The notes beneath the pieces were generated by a model. That model was not told the origin of the DNA. It worked only from the letters and a program-made list of their open reading frames with translations, and did no database searches. Shown piece by piece: positions 36,917 to 48,269 of a stretch of DNA of 64,000 nt (the stretch's first letter is position 1; each line of letters begins with the position of its first letter). A program made the translations under genes and the position numbers. The stretch covers positions 15,654,082 to 15,718,081 of the forward strand of contig NC_067207.1 of NCBI RefSeq assembly GCF_026262505.1, written 5' to 3'. This stretch comes from Trichomonas vaginalis G3 (taxonomy: Eukaryota > Parabasalia > Trichomonadida > Trichomonadidae).

Positions 36917-37792
36917 TCAAGCTTGACTTTTTACAATTTGAACTTTGTTCGCGTAGATATGAATTCTGAAAGAAGTATGAGGGTCTTGTATGACTTTGTA
37001 CTTCTCCCATAGTTCATGTCTGTCAAACTTACCTGCCATGGACTCTTTCATAAGTTCCATGAAATCGTCTTCGGACAATCCGGGGAAAAGTACAATGTCA
37101 GTAAGTATTCTTTTAACATCCTTACTTAAACTCTTTGCTGTCTGTACACAAATGACAACTGAGATGTTAAAGTGTCTGAGCTTCTTAAGAATTCGACACA
37201 TGTCTTGTTCTCTATTCTTTAACAAAGGATGAGAGGCGAAATCATCTAAAATAAGAAGACACCTATGAGGGTAAGTCTTCCAATCGTAAGATTGCAATTT
37301 CTTCGAAATGTATTCTATCTCTTTCTGTTTGTTTCTGAAGTGTTTCTTCTCTAATATTCTCTGCATTTCCTCATTTGGGTCTTTAAACTTCGAATTTATA
37401 TACTCATTTATAGCATTGTACTTCAAAACTCTTCTTTGGTACTTCTTTATCCAATCTAACAACTCAGTATCCTTTATACATACTAACTTAGACTTCTTTA
37501 TAATATCTTTGAACGAATTGACGGTTTGGTCAAATTGACCAGAAGTACTACAAATGACTACTAACTCATAGAATGGGTTCTTCTCATCTAGTTCTTGTTG
37601 TTGTGCAGCCATTTTAAGATAAGTGAAAGTCTTACCAGACCCAGGTGGTGCAATTAGACCTGTTATACCATTCTGAGCAAATAAGAACTTGTCATGTATG
37701 GGTTTTATCTGAGCATTTTCCAACTTCCTCTTGTTCTTGTTTAAAACATTCTCAAATTTCTTGTCAATGTCAGCAAACTTTTTTTCTAACAT
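36917..37792 (-). CDS. A32-like DNA-packaging ATPase, Maverick C-B
   Basis: Almost identical to the gene at 739-1614, with the same Walker A (APPGSGKT) and Walker B (LLILDD) and the same divergent arrangement with the next gene. The start at 37792 is chosen for the same reason: the longer frame overlaps the divergent gene. It is the best-preserved gene of the right half and looks whole, in contrast to the decayed genes downstream. Confidence 0.85.
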   Translation of the reverse strand: MLEKKFADIDKKFENVLNKNKRKLENAQIKPIHDKFLFAQNGITGLIAPPGSGKTFTYLKMAAQQQELDEKNPFYELVVICSTSGQFDQTVNSFKDIIKKSKLVCIKDTELLDWIKKYQRRVLKYNAINEYINSKFKDPNEEMQRILEKKHFRNKQKEIEYISKKLQSYDWKTYPHRCLLILDDFASHPLLKNREQDMCRILKKLRHFNISVVICVQTAKSLSKDVKRILTDIVLFPGLSEDDFMELMKESMAGKFDRHELWEKYKVIQDPHTSFRIHIYANKVQIVKSQA

Positions 37793-37828
37793 ATTTTTAG
37801 AAAAATTAAAATTTTTATCTTTTAGAAA

Positions 37829-38284
37829 ATGTCTAGCGATTTCGCTATCTATATTCGAGACAAGCTTTTCGACTCTAAAACATCTGTCGACCATAAAATC
37901 TTACATAGTGTAAACAAGAAAGGTGAATTTGTTCTAAAGTTCTGTTTCTGGGAATATGACAAGAACCATAAAACATTAAGCAGAGAAGTCTTAAAATTTG
38001 TCAATGACAGACTTGTTGACAGAGATGACACCGATTGGAAAGATGAAGTCCAACAAAAGTTCTTAGAATGCAAAGAAGACACATGCGCTGTTCTTGAAGA
38101 TGAAATAGAAAACAGAATAGATGAGCTATTACAGGACAAAGAACTTTTACAGAAATATGGTTCTGAGAAATTTGACATAACTCCACCAGAAAAGAAGAAG
38201 AAAGGAAAGAAAGAGAAAAAAGTAGAAGAGAAGAAAGAACCTGAACCAGAGCCAGTTCCAGAGAAAAAGAAATTTGACATGTAA
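37829..38284 (+). CDS. Maverick protein with Lys/Glu/Pro tail, 151 aa
   Basis: Counterpart of 1651-2097, divergent from the ATPase. The tail has one more PEPEPVP unit than in element A, so the charged tail tolerates length change. Looks whole. Function unknown. Confidence 0.7.
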   Translation: MSSDFAIYIRDKLFDSKTSVDHKILHSVNKKGEFVLKFCFWEYDKNHKTLSREVLKFVNDRLVDRDDTDWKDEVQQKFLECKEDTCAVLEDEIENRIDELLQDKELLQKYGSEKFDITPPEKKKKGKKEKKVEEKKEPEPEPVPEKKKFDM

Positions 38285-38300
38285 AAATAAAATTTTATTT

Positions 38301-38720
38301 TTAGAACATTTCTGGGTCAATGTCAATGTTCTCTTCCTCTTTAGGAGCAAACACTGGTTTAGACTCTAAAATCTTTTTACCCAATTTACCTTGAACTTCA
38401 ACTATCTTAGACTCATAATATTCATAGTCGTCTGCTTTCTTTGGTTCATAAGGTATAACAAGTTTGTATGCTTTGCCTTCTTTAAGGTTTGAGAACCTTC
38501 TGTCAAAATTTTCTTTGACTGTTAACAAACCTTCTATGTCTAAGTCTTCAAAAGTTGCACCACTTTTTCTAACAACAGCAAACTTAACTGGTGCAATGTT
38601 CCAAACTTTGTCAAATGTAGACTTTTCAAAATTATAGAAGTAAACATTCAAATATGCGAATGGAGCTAACTTATCTTTGACTTCTGTCATGTACTTATTT
38701 ACTGAGATGAATTTTGCCAT
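38301..38720 (-). CDS. Maverick protein, 139 aa (counterpart of 2114-2533)
   Basis: Same length and ends as the copy in element A, with more substitutions (about 20 residues) than seen in the ATPase pair. This gene has therefore diverged faster or been exchanged from another lineage. The A/T palindrome before the start (about 38735-38752) is kept. Looks whole. Confidence 0.7.
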   Translation of the reverse strand: MAKFISVNKYMTEVKDKLAPFAYLNVYFYNFEKSTFDKVWNIAPVKFAVVRKSGATFEDLDIEGLLTVKENFDRRFSNLKEGKAYKLVIPYEPKKADDYEYYESKIVEVQGKLGKKILESKPVFAPKEEENIDIDPEMF

Positions 38721-38756
38721 CTTTTCTATCGGATAAAAAAATATTTTTTTTTAAAT

Positions 38757-39986
38757 TTACTCAGAAAAATTTTTCTTTGTATATACGCCGTTCTGTATGT
38801 CTAAAAGATTTTTGACATTTGCCAAGAATGTTCGTTTAGATGCTGTCATATAACCATACTCTTGACAATATTGTTTATACGAATCGTACAATGACCTTTC
38901 ATCTAAACACTCAAAGTTAGTCTCATCTATAAACAGTTCATATACACTCTTGTTTGCTTCTAACAATGTTTGTCTCTCTTCGGTATATGGAATTTGTCTT
39001 GGATTGAACTTAGAAATATCTAATGTCATGAAATATGAGAACAAGTGGTTGTAAAAGTCAGATGTCAAACATTCTGACAAAGCGTCAAAATATTCAGTAT
39101 CTTGCATATGAGAATCTGACGTTCTGACAACTACATATCTTCTGTCAGAACTTTCTAACTTCATCGGAACAGTATTGTTTGAAACCATAATGAAGTTTGC
39201 AACATTCTCACAAACTCTTTGGTCTTTATACTTTCTTTCAACAACTCCAACTTTGTCTGTTATAAGACTCTCCAAAGCATCTGAGTTCAAAACTTTTGTT
39301 GTATCTATACTTTGAAGTTCATTGCAAACTATAAGTTTCATATTCTCAATTGAGGAGTTAAACTTGCCACAGATGTTTTCTAAGTTTGTCATATTCGGAT
39401 TCGAATAACCTTCTAACAGTTTGCACAAGATATCTGTAAAGAAGTATTCTTACTGTTCCTTGTTTTTCCAATTATAATGGAGGCAGTTTCATTTTTAGCA
39501 CTTGGATGTTGTAAGATGTTTGCAAACCAACATAAGATATACTCATTAACCTTTTCTTTTTCCATTGCATATAATTTCTTTGACATGGTCACCAAGCTTC
39601 TATAATATTTTCTTTCCATTCTACTTGTTCGTATTTATATCCAGTGAAGATAGAAAAAAAGTTTGGAGAAGGTGTATAGAACTTTATACCTCGAACTGAA
39701 AAATCTTCTAACTTCGACAATAAAATATCCCAAGCATCTAACATCTTCATGCCAACCTGTACGACTTTTATTTTCTTAAGTTTCGTCTACATTCTTGTCT
39801 GAAACTATTGTTGTCTTGGTTTGTTAAAGACAACATCCCATTCTTTCATAACATAACATTCTGGGGCAGAGTCAACATAAATGACTAAACGTTTCAAATT
39901 CTCGACTGCTTTGTTATAGTCTCTAAATGGACACATATTTCTGAACGCTTGGAATGTCATAAAAATCTGAAACGTCTATTCTGTAC
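38757..39986 (-). pseudogene. SF3 helicase, Maverick C-B, decayed
   Basis: Counterpart of 2571-3805. The C-terminal part (KVGVVERKYKDQRVCENVAN onward) is well kept. The Walker A region and N-terminal part lie in decayed sequence. It looks broken, with several breaks. The upstream A/T palindromes at 39986-40018 are conserved although the gene is not. Confidence 0.8.
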
Positions 39987-40019
39987 ATTTTTATAAAAAT
40001 AAAAAAAAATATTTTTTTT

Positions 40020-40808
40020 TATTCTTGACTTTGTTGTTGCATTTGTTGCATTGTTGTTCTTGAGCTATTTGTTGTTGAAGTTGTTCTTGTTAATACACAC
40101 TTTCACCAGTTGCATCTTCCAATTCGAAACTTCTGCCGTCATTGACAAATCAAGGACATAAAAGTTTTACAGGAACAAAGTTTGCGTCAACTAATGTCAC
40201 GTTATACTTGCCAAAGTGTTTGAGTTCACTAAGGTTGAAAATTCTTGCATTCGAATGAACAATAGCAAACCAGCAGAGAAAGTGTTGTTTATACGCATGA
40301 GTATTCTTGGTTGCATAGTAGTTTCTGTCGACATTCGGATAGCACTTTGAACCTAAGTTTGAAACAAATATATAAGATTGGTGTGCTTAATGTCAATGGA
40401 ATAACATTCCTTGTATGACACCTTTTCCTGTTATAGGAAACTGTTGGTAGTAAAAACCAGATATAAGTTTTGTATTATAGCTCATATCGTTTATACTAAA
40501 CTCAGTCGGACATCCAAACATAATGAAACCTGCTCTAGTTGCAGCACATGTTACATCCGTCCTTAAAGTATTAATAAGTCAACAAAACCTGTTGGTGGTA
40601 TATCTGAGTAAGTATCTTCAAAGGAGTATTTTTTACCATTCACAACAATAAAGTCTTCTTGGTGTCAAAAGAGCAAAACAGGCTTTAGTCGTCATTGTGT
40701 TTAAGGTTAGTTTACAATATCGTCCTTGAGGACTTTGTATTTGTTGTTATAGAATTATATGACCCAGGGTTTTAGTCGTAATAGTATAAACCATTATATC
40801 TTCTGCCA
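40020..40808 (-). pseudogene. Counterpart of Gln-tailed virion-module protein, decayed
   Basis: DNA-level match to 3834-4640 throughout, but no long frame remains. It looks broken, with many breaks. Listed so that the stretch is not taken as empty. Confidence 0.7.
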
Positions 40809-40899
40809 TTTACTTAGCAAAATAATTTTAATGAAATGTTGTGGTCGTCAAATATTTTTATGACGTCTGGGAAACTATATTTTAAGTTCAACGTTTCAC

Positions 40900-41393
40900 C
40901 TCCTTTCATAACGTATATCTTGTCAATGACATTATATGACACCACAGCAAGCAATGTCGGGCTCTATTTCTTTGTGATGTTATATCGTCTGCCTCTGTCA
41001 AAAGTTTCAATAGTTCTTTCAAACTTCACGAGGTGCGATGACATATGAGTTTCACTTTACAGGGTTGTGTTCGACCAAGTTTAACATTATACTTAAAGCT
41101 TGACAAATCTTCTTCCTGAGTTTTAAGTTTGTCTTTAAGTTGTTGGTAGTCATTTCGAATATCTGCAACAGAACTTAAGTCTCTGCTAACTTCAGGGTAT
41201 GTTGGTTGTTCTTTTACAGGAACTATTGTTATACCATCTTGGTCTTCGTATGGTTTTCCCCACTTCAACATCTCTTTCTTTGACATTGACAACAACACTT
41301 TGACTGTTTGTTTGAGTTGGTGAATTTAACTTCAATCTGCCACCGCCATTAAACCTTTTGAAACACTCACGCTTCTATTTTTCGGAAATGACA
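40900..41393 (-). pseudogene. Counterpart of the 165-aa Maverick protein, decayed
   Basis: Matches 4725-5222, and the Ser-rich start (MSFPKNRSVSVSKG) is still readable. It looks broken, with several breaks. Confidence 0.7.
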
Positions 41394-41411
41394 TTTTACT
41401 TAGAATAAAAG

Positions 41412-41760
41412 ATGGACGTATTCGAGTATCTCTTCGAATTGAAGCAGAACAAAGTTTACAACACACAAACAATACAAATACATTGACAGAATAGTTCTTT
41501 ATACAAACAATGGAAAATGTTATAGAATAGCAGTCTTTCGTGAACCAAAATATTTTCATAAAGCAAAGAAAGTTGGTATATACCGAGATGGTGAAAGTTC
41601 TTGAAGCAGACAAAATATAACAACAAAACTGACCGATATTTCTTAAGGTAAGTTTATAATACAATTTTATGTCAAAACTGGCGTACTGTCAATATTTGAC
41701 GGAGAGAAGTCAGTTCAAGAACAACTTACTGACCTGCTGCAAAATCTGCTCGATGGAAGC
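41412..41760 (+). pseudogene. Counterpart of the 139-aa Maverick protein, decayed
   Basis: Matches 5241-5660 on the plus strand after a TAGAATAAAA leader. It looks broken, with several breaks, and its 3' end overlaps the capsid gene as in element A. Confidence 0.65.
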
Positions 41761-43334
41761 TGTCGTTATGCCAATCTGAGGAGCCCCAGCAGGTTTTCAT
41801 CGAACGAATCTTCAAAAGAGCATCTTCCGTGAAAAGTGCTATTGGTTTTGTAAACTTCTTTGCTCTCAGTTCATCTGGACCGTCTCTGTCACCAGTATAT
41901 TGTATTTGAACTGTACCAACAGTTGAAATACCACCCATAAAGTCTTCTTGAGTCAGCAAATGGAATGCCAAGCCAAAAGTTTGAACGGTCTCCATTTGTA
42001 TATTGAGTTTTTTGACCTCCTGTATGAGTCCATACTTTCACATATGGCATAATAGAACTTTGCATTTCAGGGTTAATGGTTGTTGTGAAGTTGTTGTTAA
42101 AGTTCATAGCATCTAATGTCAAGTTGTATGACCTCATATCCTCAACTGTAGAATATTCTTCTCTTGGATAATATTTGCCATCTATGTTTATATGATATTT
42201 AATACCGGGGTTGTAGAAACAAAATAGTCATTTATAGTTTCGTCTGAACAGTACAAACATAGTATCTGCATGTTTCATTGCAGTTGTTTAAGCAATATCT
42301 GTTCTTGCACCTGGGTCAGCACTTTGGTTTCCAACTTCACCTGCAAAGTCTTTGACAGATATTTGGTGTATAGGGAACATAAGTGGAACTGCAATATATT
42401 TGGCAGCTAAAGCATTTGAAATATCTGGGTCCAACATTATGACTGCAAGTCTGCTTTCTATTCTCTTGCATTCAAATTTTTCGCATGTGAACTTAACTGG
42501 GTCCCAAGCATCTCCAGCAGCATTGAAATAATAGTTTACTTCAGTGTTGAGGTTTAGGAAACCAAAGTCTAAGTCAACTTGTTTTTGCAAAAGTCGGCGA
42601 ATGACATTTTATTTGTTCCCACTACTTCTGTAAGAGAGATGGGTCTTTGTGTGGTGCAATGACTAAGTTATTTTTGCTTTGAGTAAGTTCGATGAAAATT
42701 TTCCTGCCCAGTTTTGGCAAGTATCTTAAAAACCTGAAGATGAGGAAAGATGACAAAGGAACTTCAAGTTTCAGTTTTACTTTGGTTACTGCTGCTGCAG
42801 TTTGTCCAGAAAGGTTAACATAAACTCCTGGAACGTTAGGGTCAAGTCTTCTTATTTCTCAATAGTTGCATACTGGTCTGTTTGTTCTCTAGCTTGTGGT
42901 TGTACTGAGTTTCTCAAAGCGAACCATTCATAGTTTGCCCATGTTTACTTGTTGAACTAAGTCAGAGTTAGAATATATCTTATTATCCCATGAAAACTTC
43001 TGGAGCATATTGGTATCCGACATAGAAAATTCATTGCAACCTTTTCTTGTCAGACAACTTGGCAGAAGGTTTTATTTCAATGTCTTGTTCCACGTATAAG
43101 AATGAGTTGTCAATAGAAATAATATGAAAACCTGTCGCAAGCAATATCTACTGTTGTTGAAGAACCTTCTCCAAACTCACCTACGTTTCCATAAGAAACA
43201 GCAGTTGTATATTCGTAAGTTCCAGGAACTATTTCTGACCTTCTAATGGCATTGTCGCATTCGTTATACCATTCGGAAACATTTCCATTCATAGCATCCA
43301 AAACTGTTGGCGTTATATTCTGAGCGGCGTACAT
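41726..43334 (-). pseudogene. Double-jelly-roll major capsid protein, Maverick C-B, decayed
   Basis: Counterpart of 5554-7160. Recognisable parts are the N-terminus MYAAQNITPTVLDAMN, a middle block MRSYNLTLDAMNFNNNFTTT and the C-terminal region. It looks broken, with many breaks, clearly more than in element A. Confidence 0.7.
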
Positions 43335-43371
43335 TTCATATGAGTAAAAATATAGAATAGTTGGATTTATA

Positions 43372-44340
43372 TGTCATAATAGAACCCACGTGGACCAAGC
43401 TTTACTTTCTTCCTGACTGAGTTTTAACTCTCTTTTTTCCTTCATTGCCCTCTGCTTGAAGTTGTTGCATCTTTGCATTATGTTCATCTAGTATGTTGCA
43501 AATTTCCCATGTCCTTTTTGCCTTTTGGCTCTGGTCGCCCATCTCAGGTAACCTATATCCTAGAAAGAGTTTGTCATAGTCTGTATTTGAGTCTTCGCGT
43601 ATTGTTTGCATGACTCTTTCCTGAGTTTCGGTTCAAGCTCTTCAAACAGTGCCTGTCCATATGGAATATGCTCGTTTCCAAATATATGTTTTGTAGCCAT
43701 TCTGGTTTTCTTTCCATGTTACCAACTATATCTTTTGTGAATGGGAAAGCTTTTACCCAATCTTTCAGTCTTGCGTCGTTTATTTCTGTAGTTGGTTTTA
43801 TTTTGTCAAGGAACATGTTTTTCAATACTAACATTTCATTTGGTACTGTCAATTTGAGTTTTCTTAAATATTCATCCCTTCTCAGTTCATTGTCTGCAAA
43901 GTAAGTTTTTATGACATTTTGCAAACTTTCATTTGCAAGGTCATGTACAATAGGTTCTCTTCCTTCTCTCTCCCTAACTGTCTTTCTAAACTCTTCACCA
44001 AATATACCATCTCTATGGTTCTGTGTAGTTCTTTGAGATAAATGTTCTAGAACGTCAGGTGTTATATTTCCATCAGCCATGTTCATTTCATACTGGTCCA
44101 AAATATCTGCATCTTTCATATCTTTCAATGGCATTAAAGCCGCGCTTAAAATACCAGCTATGTCTCGTTCACCATTGACTTCCATTGCGTCTACAACTTC
44201 TTGGAATTGTGGTTGTAAGTTTATGAACCACCTATCCGGGTTAGCTTTATGACCCCATCTCATTGTAGTTCCATCGTCTGCAGAACAAAAAGTAGGTTTG
44301 TTTCCATCTTGGTTAGGTTCTGAATGAACTTTAAACAATG
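43372..44340 (-). pseudogene. Counterpart of capsid-adjacent virion protein, decayed
   Basis: Matches 7193-8264. The longest open stretch (254 residues) begins with Trp-rich TMRWGHKANPDRWF sequence. The Ser/Lys-rich basic tail region is shortened relative to element A. It looks broken, with a few breaks. Confidence 0.65.
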
Positions 44341-46555
44341 TTTCATTTCTATATGTTTTCTTGAAATTTAACCTTTTATTTTCACCGAGTTCATCCGAAG
44401 ATTGAACGTTAAATGCTCGTAAGTAAAAAGGTTGTTGTATTTGTGTACAATTTTTTTCAGTTCTTCCATTCTATGCTGGATATTTTCATCTGATGTTGGA
44501 GTCTTTTGTATGTCGGCAAACATTTTCGATATTCTTCTACTATGTCACCGAATTTTTTTTAGACTCTTGGAAATATTCCAATATTCTCCGCATACTCTTG
44601 TTGAGGGTCAAGATTTTTCGGCTGTTCCAAATCTTCATCTAGTTCTGTGAAGTTAGTTTCCAAAGGAAGGACTTGTTCGTTTCCTTCAGGCTCTTCTAGC
44701 TTGTGTTGCTGAACTATTTCTTCCATGTCTGGTTGTATCTGAACTTCTTCCTGTGGAGTTTCTTGTACCTCATCTGCTGGCATTTCATATATTCCGAGAC
44801 CGTTTTCAACAATTTCCTATCTACGTCATCCGCATTCATAAGCTTTTGTTCTTTCGTTCCGTCTCTATTTTTTACGCGTTTCATGACGAAAGTTGAATTG
44901 TCATTTAGCTCTGACATCAAATATCTCGGAGTAAATTCATCCATGTCATTTGGATGATATGCTATTAAATCATATCCCTTAGCGAGCTTGTATTTTCCAG
45001 GTTTGAGATTATATCCGTTTTGGTGCTGAGCCATAAAGCTAAATAGGTTCGGGTCAGTATTTCCATCCTTGAACTTTCCAATAGCTTCTTTATATCTGTC
45101 ACTAAAGTCAATACTATCTGGGAAACCACACTCTTCTTTAAGCATTTTTAAGAATTCTTGGTTTCCTTGTTCTCTACTTCTTTTATGTCCTTGCTCTGTT
45201 TGTGTTGTTGTTGTGCAGGGTTTTGAACTGTTGGTTGCTGTGCTGGTTGTTGTGTTGGTTTGTTGTGGATTTTGAACTGTTGTGTGTTGTTGTGGTGATG
45301 CCTGTGTCTGTGTCCATGTGACGATGTAAATGTTTTAGGTAGTCCTGGTGCAGGTGCTTCTCTTGGAGGGTTTGGTGGTATATAAGTTCCACCAGCTGGC
45401 ACATATGTTCCATCTGCAGCATAATGTCCTACCTGACTTTTCGTTTTTAAGAAAGCATTTACTAGGTCTGTTTTGGTCTGTTGTAACTCTTTTTCTTGAC
45501 TTTCCACAACAGTTGCTCTAACGGCGTCATAGGCACTTTGAACTGCCTGTCTCGTTGCTGCATCTGTTATTTTTCGTCATATTTGTGCTACTTCTTTTAA
45601 CTCTTTGTCGAAACCTTCAGACTTCAGTTTCTTTCCAGATGAGAAGTCGTTCACTAGTTTCACCTTACTATGAAAAGCTTCGAAGGCGTTCTTAAAGTCA
45701 GCATTCATTAAAGCTTCATTTGAACTGTCTTCATCCGCTTGTATTTTTGTCCTTATTGACCCTATGAGTTGGGCTGCTTTAGCGTTGGCTTGGGCATCTA
45801 ACCAGTCATTGTTAGCTTTTATATATTCTGCGCTTTTCATTGCCTTTTGCATAGCCGCGTCGTTATTTTTACTTTCTTGTGCTAAGTTTTCATACTGTAC
45901 GGTTTGGTTTTGCAACTGTAAAAGTTTTTCTGCCTTTACATTTGCTTCAACTTCTTTTTTATACTCATCGCTATCCATATATGTCTTCAGGGCTTTTTGT
46001 TTTATTTCTTCATCTTTCAGTACTTTATATCGAGTAGTATGGTTTTTCAAATTTATGACATCTTGTTCCATTTTTGCTACTTCTGCTGCTTTTTCTGACA
46101 CTTTTTTCGCATATTCCTCTGTACTTAGTTCTTTCAGTTGTCTTTTCTTTCTTCTTTTTCTCTACGTTTAACTCATTGAGTTTCTTTGTGTGTCTGTCAT
46201 ATTCTAGTTTCTTTTCGTTTTCACTTATTTGCTTCTGTATGTCTATGTTTGACTTTTTGACATCTGTTATTTGATTTTTGAGTGAACTCAAATTCATTTG
46301 ACTTTGAGGGTTATAGGCTGTTCCGTCTGCAGCTCCACCATAGCCTGCCATTTTCGCTAAAAGTGCCGCTCTTAAACCTCCACTCTGTGCACCAATGACT
46401 CGGTTTAAAAGCATAGGATTGCTTGACATTTGTTGCAACATAGTGGGGTCATTCAGCATTTGTTGTTGCAACTGTTGTTGTGGTGTCAGTTTTACTTTTG
46501 GATGTTTCAATGCTCCCTTCCTCTTACGTATATTCTTACGTAGCTTACGTGGCAT
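44340..46555 (-). pseudogene. Large coiled-coil protein, Maverick C-B, decayed
   Basis: Counterpart of the 828-residue gene at 8230-10716, with the same basic start MPRKLRKNIRKRKG at 46555. The coiled-coil part (46101-45577) and the C-terminal part are readable. The Pro/Gln repeat block is much shorter. It looks broken, with several breaks. Confidence 0.75.
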
Positions 46556-47027
46556 TTTAAGTGAAGTTAAAAAGCGGCTTTTGACAGATGTTTATATGAC
46601 ACTTTTTGTTCACACAAAAAACTACTCGGTCAAAGTGTTGTCAGTTTTGTAAAATAACCGTCCTATCTCATTCTATAAGGGGAAAAGGCTTCTCAAAGTA
46701 TACTTCCTTGGAACGCCCGTAACTTTTCCTGTAGCGACGATAGACCCTTACTTGTCCGGACAAAGTTATACTATTTTGAGTGCTCTACAAAAAAAGTCAA
46801 CGGCGACGACTCTCAAAAACCGTTGTGTAAAAAGTTTTACCGTTGGACAAAAAAGTATATATAGAAAACAAAAAACGTTTATAGTTCATTCAATATTTGA
46901 GATGGAACGGTTTGCCAACGGTAACTATTAAATAAAATAAAAAAATAGAGGGGGTTACCGTTGACGAAAAACGGTTTATTTTAAACTTTTCTATGAGTAG
47001 TCCAAAAAAAACAGTTTATTTTTCATA
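46556..47027 (+). promoter_or_regulatory. Regulatory stretch with five CAACGG sites and a TATA-like box
   Basis: Between the coiled-coil gene and the right-end module. CAACGG or its complement CCGTTG occurs at 46798-46803, 46820-46825, 46840-46845, 46916-46921 and 46958-46963. GTATATATAG lies near 46855-46864. CAACGG fits the Myb core YAACKG. The stretch is absent from element A, where the terminal motif follows the coiled-coil gene within about 140 bp. Confidence 0.45.
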
Positions 47028-48003
47028 ATGGCATTCGCTAGCGTGTTCGCTCCAAATTCACCTGAAGAAATTGCTTGCAAACTTTCAGCACCACAGGTTT
47101 AGAGCCTCAACATCAAACTCGGCATCTACACATTCTCCAAGCAGAACAGACAATTCGCTCAATCCAAAGCCACTTTCACTACCAAAAACAATACCAAACG
47201 AGCTCCGTATTACAAAGAACCACAGCAACGTGAACTACGCAAAATACTACTCAGATTGTCTGAAGAATACTTCAATTCAAAGCCAGAAGAAAGAGTTCCT
47301 GCAACTTTTAACAAAGAATATTGTGAACAACTCAACAAAGTTCTTGCAGACTTTACCAAACTACAAAAAAGAACACCTGACCCATTCGAATTAGGTGACA
47401 CAATTGTCAACTATTTTCCAACAATAACAAAGATAATGTTGACAGAACTATATGTCAGCTTATTGAAAGTCTTCCACCCAAAGCTGCAAAACAAGTGAAC
47501 AGTTTTGGGTCGAATTCAAATTAAAGAGTTACGGATATCAGGATGACGAAGAAGAACGTGAGTACGGAAAGAAACAGCAAAATGGCAATGTCTTAGCTCA
47601 CTCAACCCCAAGTTCAAACCATTATTTTACTCAGACAACAACACAATTCAAGTACGCAAAATTGCTATTCATTTCGTTAACCAAGCAGAAGACATTGAAG
47701 AAGGAGATCCTATCTCAGTTTATGTTTGCTACTGCAAGTTTTTCAAGGACGAATTTGGAGGACCAATTCTCATGCATGTCTTCAAGCCACGTCAGCAACT
47801 CTACGTTGAAACTGAAATAACACTCATGCATGGAATGTATCTCAAGTTTGAAAGCCAATTGGAAAACACATACAACATTTGGCTTTCATACATTAGTTCG
47901 ATACACCAGATGACTTTGATGTTGAAGAAGAAGACTCTACTCAAGAAGATGAACCACAAGACTCACCTGATGATGACGAATTTGTACCCGAAGAAGAATA
48001 AAA
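47028..48003 (+). pseudogene. Right-end Maverick gene module, decayed
   Basis: Starts MAFASVFAPNSPEEIACKLS at 47028. Coding-like sequence continues on the plus strand in pieces, for example EEYFNSKPEERVPATFNKEY near 47260 and an acidic end near 47930-48003. It may be one or two genes. It looks broken, with several breaks. No domain is recognised. Element A lacks this module. Confidence 0.5.
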
Positions 48004-48104
48004 TTCAAGAACACCATCAGAAGACGACCAACAAATGGCAGATGCAATGGACAGTCAAGTTCCATGAAACTAAACATCTAATTTTACCTCAATTCCAACT
48101 TTTT

Positions 48105-48153
48105 TTAAACATCTTCAGGGCTAGAAGGGGCGCAGCCCCTGGAAGCCCCACTA

Positions 48154-48155
<2 letters not shown>
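48105..48155. repeat. Right terminal inverted repeat of Maverick C-B
   Basis: TAAACATCTTCAGGGCTAG, then AAGGGGC-GCA-GCCCCT, then GGAAGCCCCACTACC. It is the inverted partner of 22915-22966. The central hairpin differs in sequence from the left one (GGGGC/GCCCC against GGCAC/GTGCC) but is still a hairpin. A run of about 29 T follows (48156-48184). Confidence 0.9.
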
Positions 48156-48184
<29 letters not shown>

Positions 48185-48186
<2 letters not shown>

Positions 48187-48190
48187 TCAA
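48185..48190. repeat. Target-site duplication ATTCAA, right of Maverick C-B
   Basis: Identical to 22885-22890, directly outside the T-tract. Confidence 0.75.
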
Positions 48191-48269
48191 TATTATGAAA
48201 TAAATATTTCTAAATTGATCTGATTAATTTTTCATTAAAGTTTATATTATCACCAAATAAATTTTCGAA

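Larger units (their letters stand above)
35325..36942. mobile_element. Accessory cassette with long inverted, internally doubled repeats
   Basis: The cassette sits between two 31-bp direct repeats inside the Maverick. At the left, a unit of about 90 bp ending in a TGTTAGATCTAACA palindrome plus TTTTCTAAC runs occurs twice in tandem (about 35331-35530). At the right the same unit occurs twice in the opposite orientation (about 36547-36720). One gene (35601-36542) lies between. Right of the repeats are two small hairpins (CTCGG-AAAA-CCGAG near 36766; CTAGACCG-8 nt-CGGTCTAG at 36812-36835) and the last 35 bases of another Maverick gene. No counterpart is in element A at this place. Confidence 0.6.
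22889..48184. mobile_element. Maverick/Polinton element C-B, end to end (about 25.3 kb)
   Basis: Complete in outline: an A-tract plus GGTAGTGGGGCTTCCAGG at the left, the inverted counterpart plus a T-tract at the right, and ATTCAA on both sides. The left half has adenine methylase, small proteins, fibre, integrase, polymerase B and HNH-like genes. The right half has packaging ATPase, SF3 helicase, capsid and coiled-coil genes, a decayed sister of element A. A 1.6-kb cassette lies between them. Intact ends with a perfect duplication and near-identity to A point to a recent insertion. Even so it is broken in many genes, with well over fifteen breaks, most in the right half. Confidence 0.9.
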
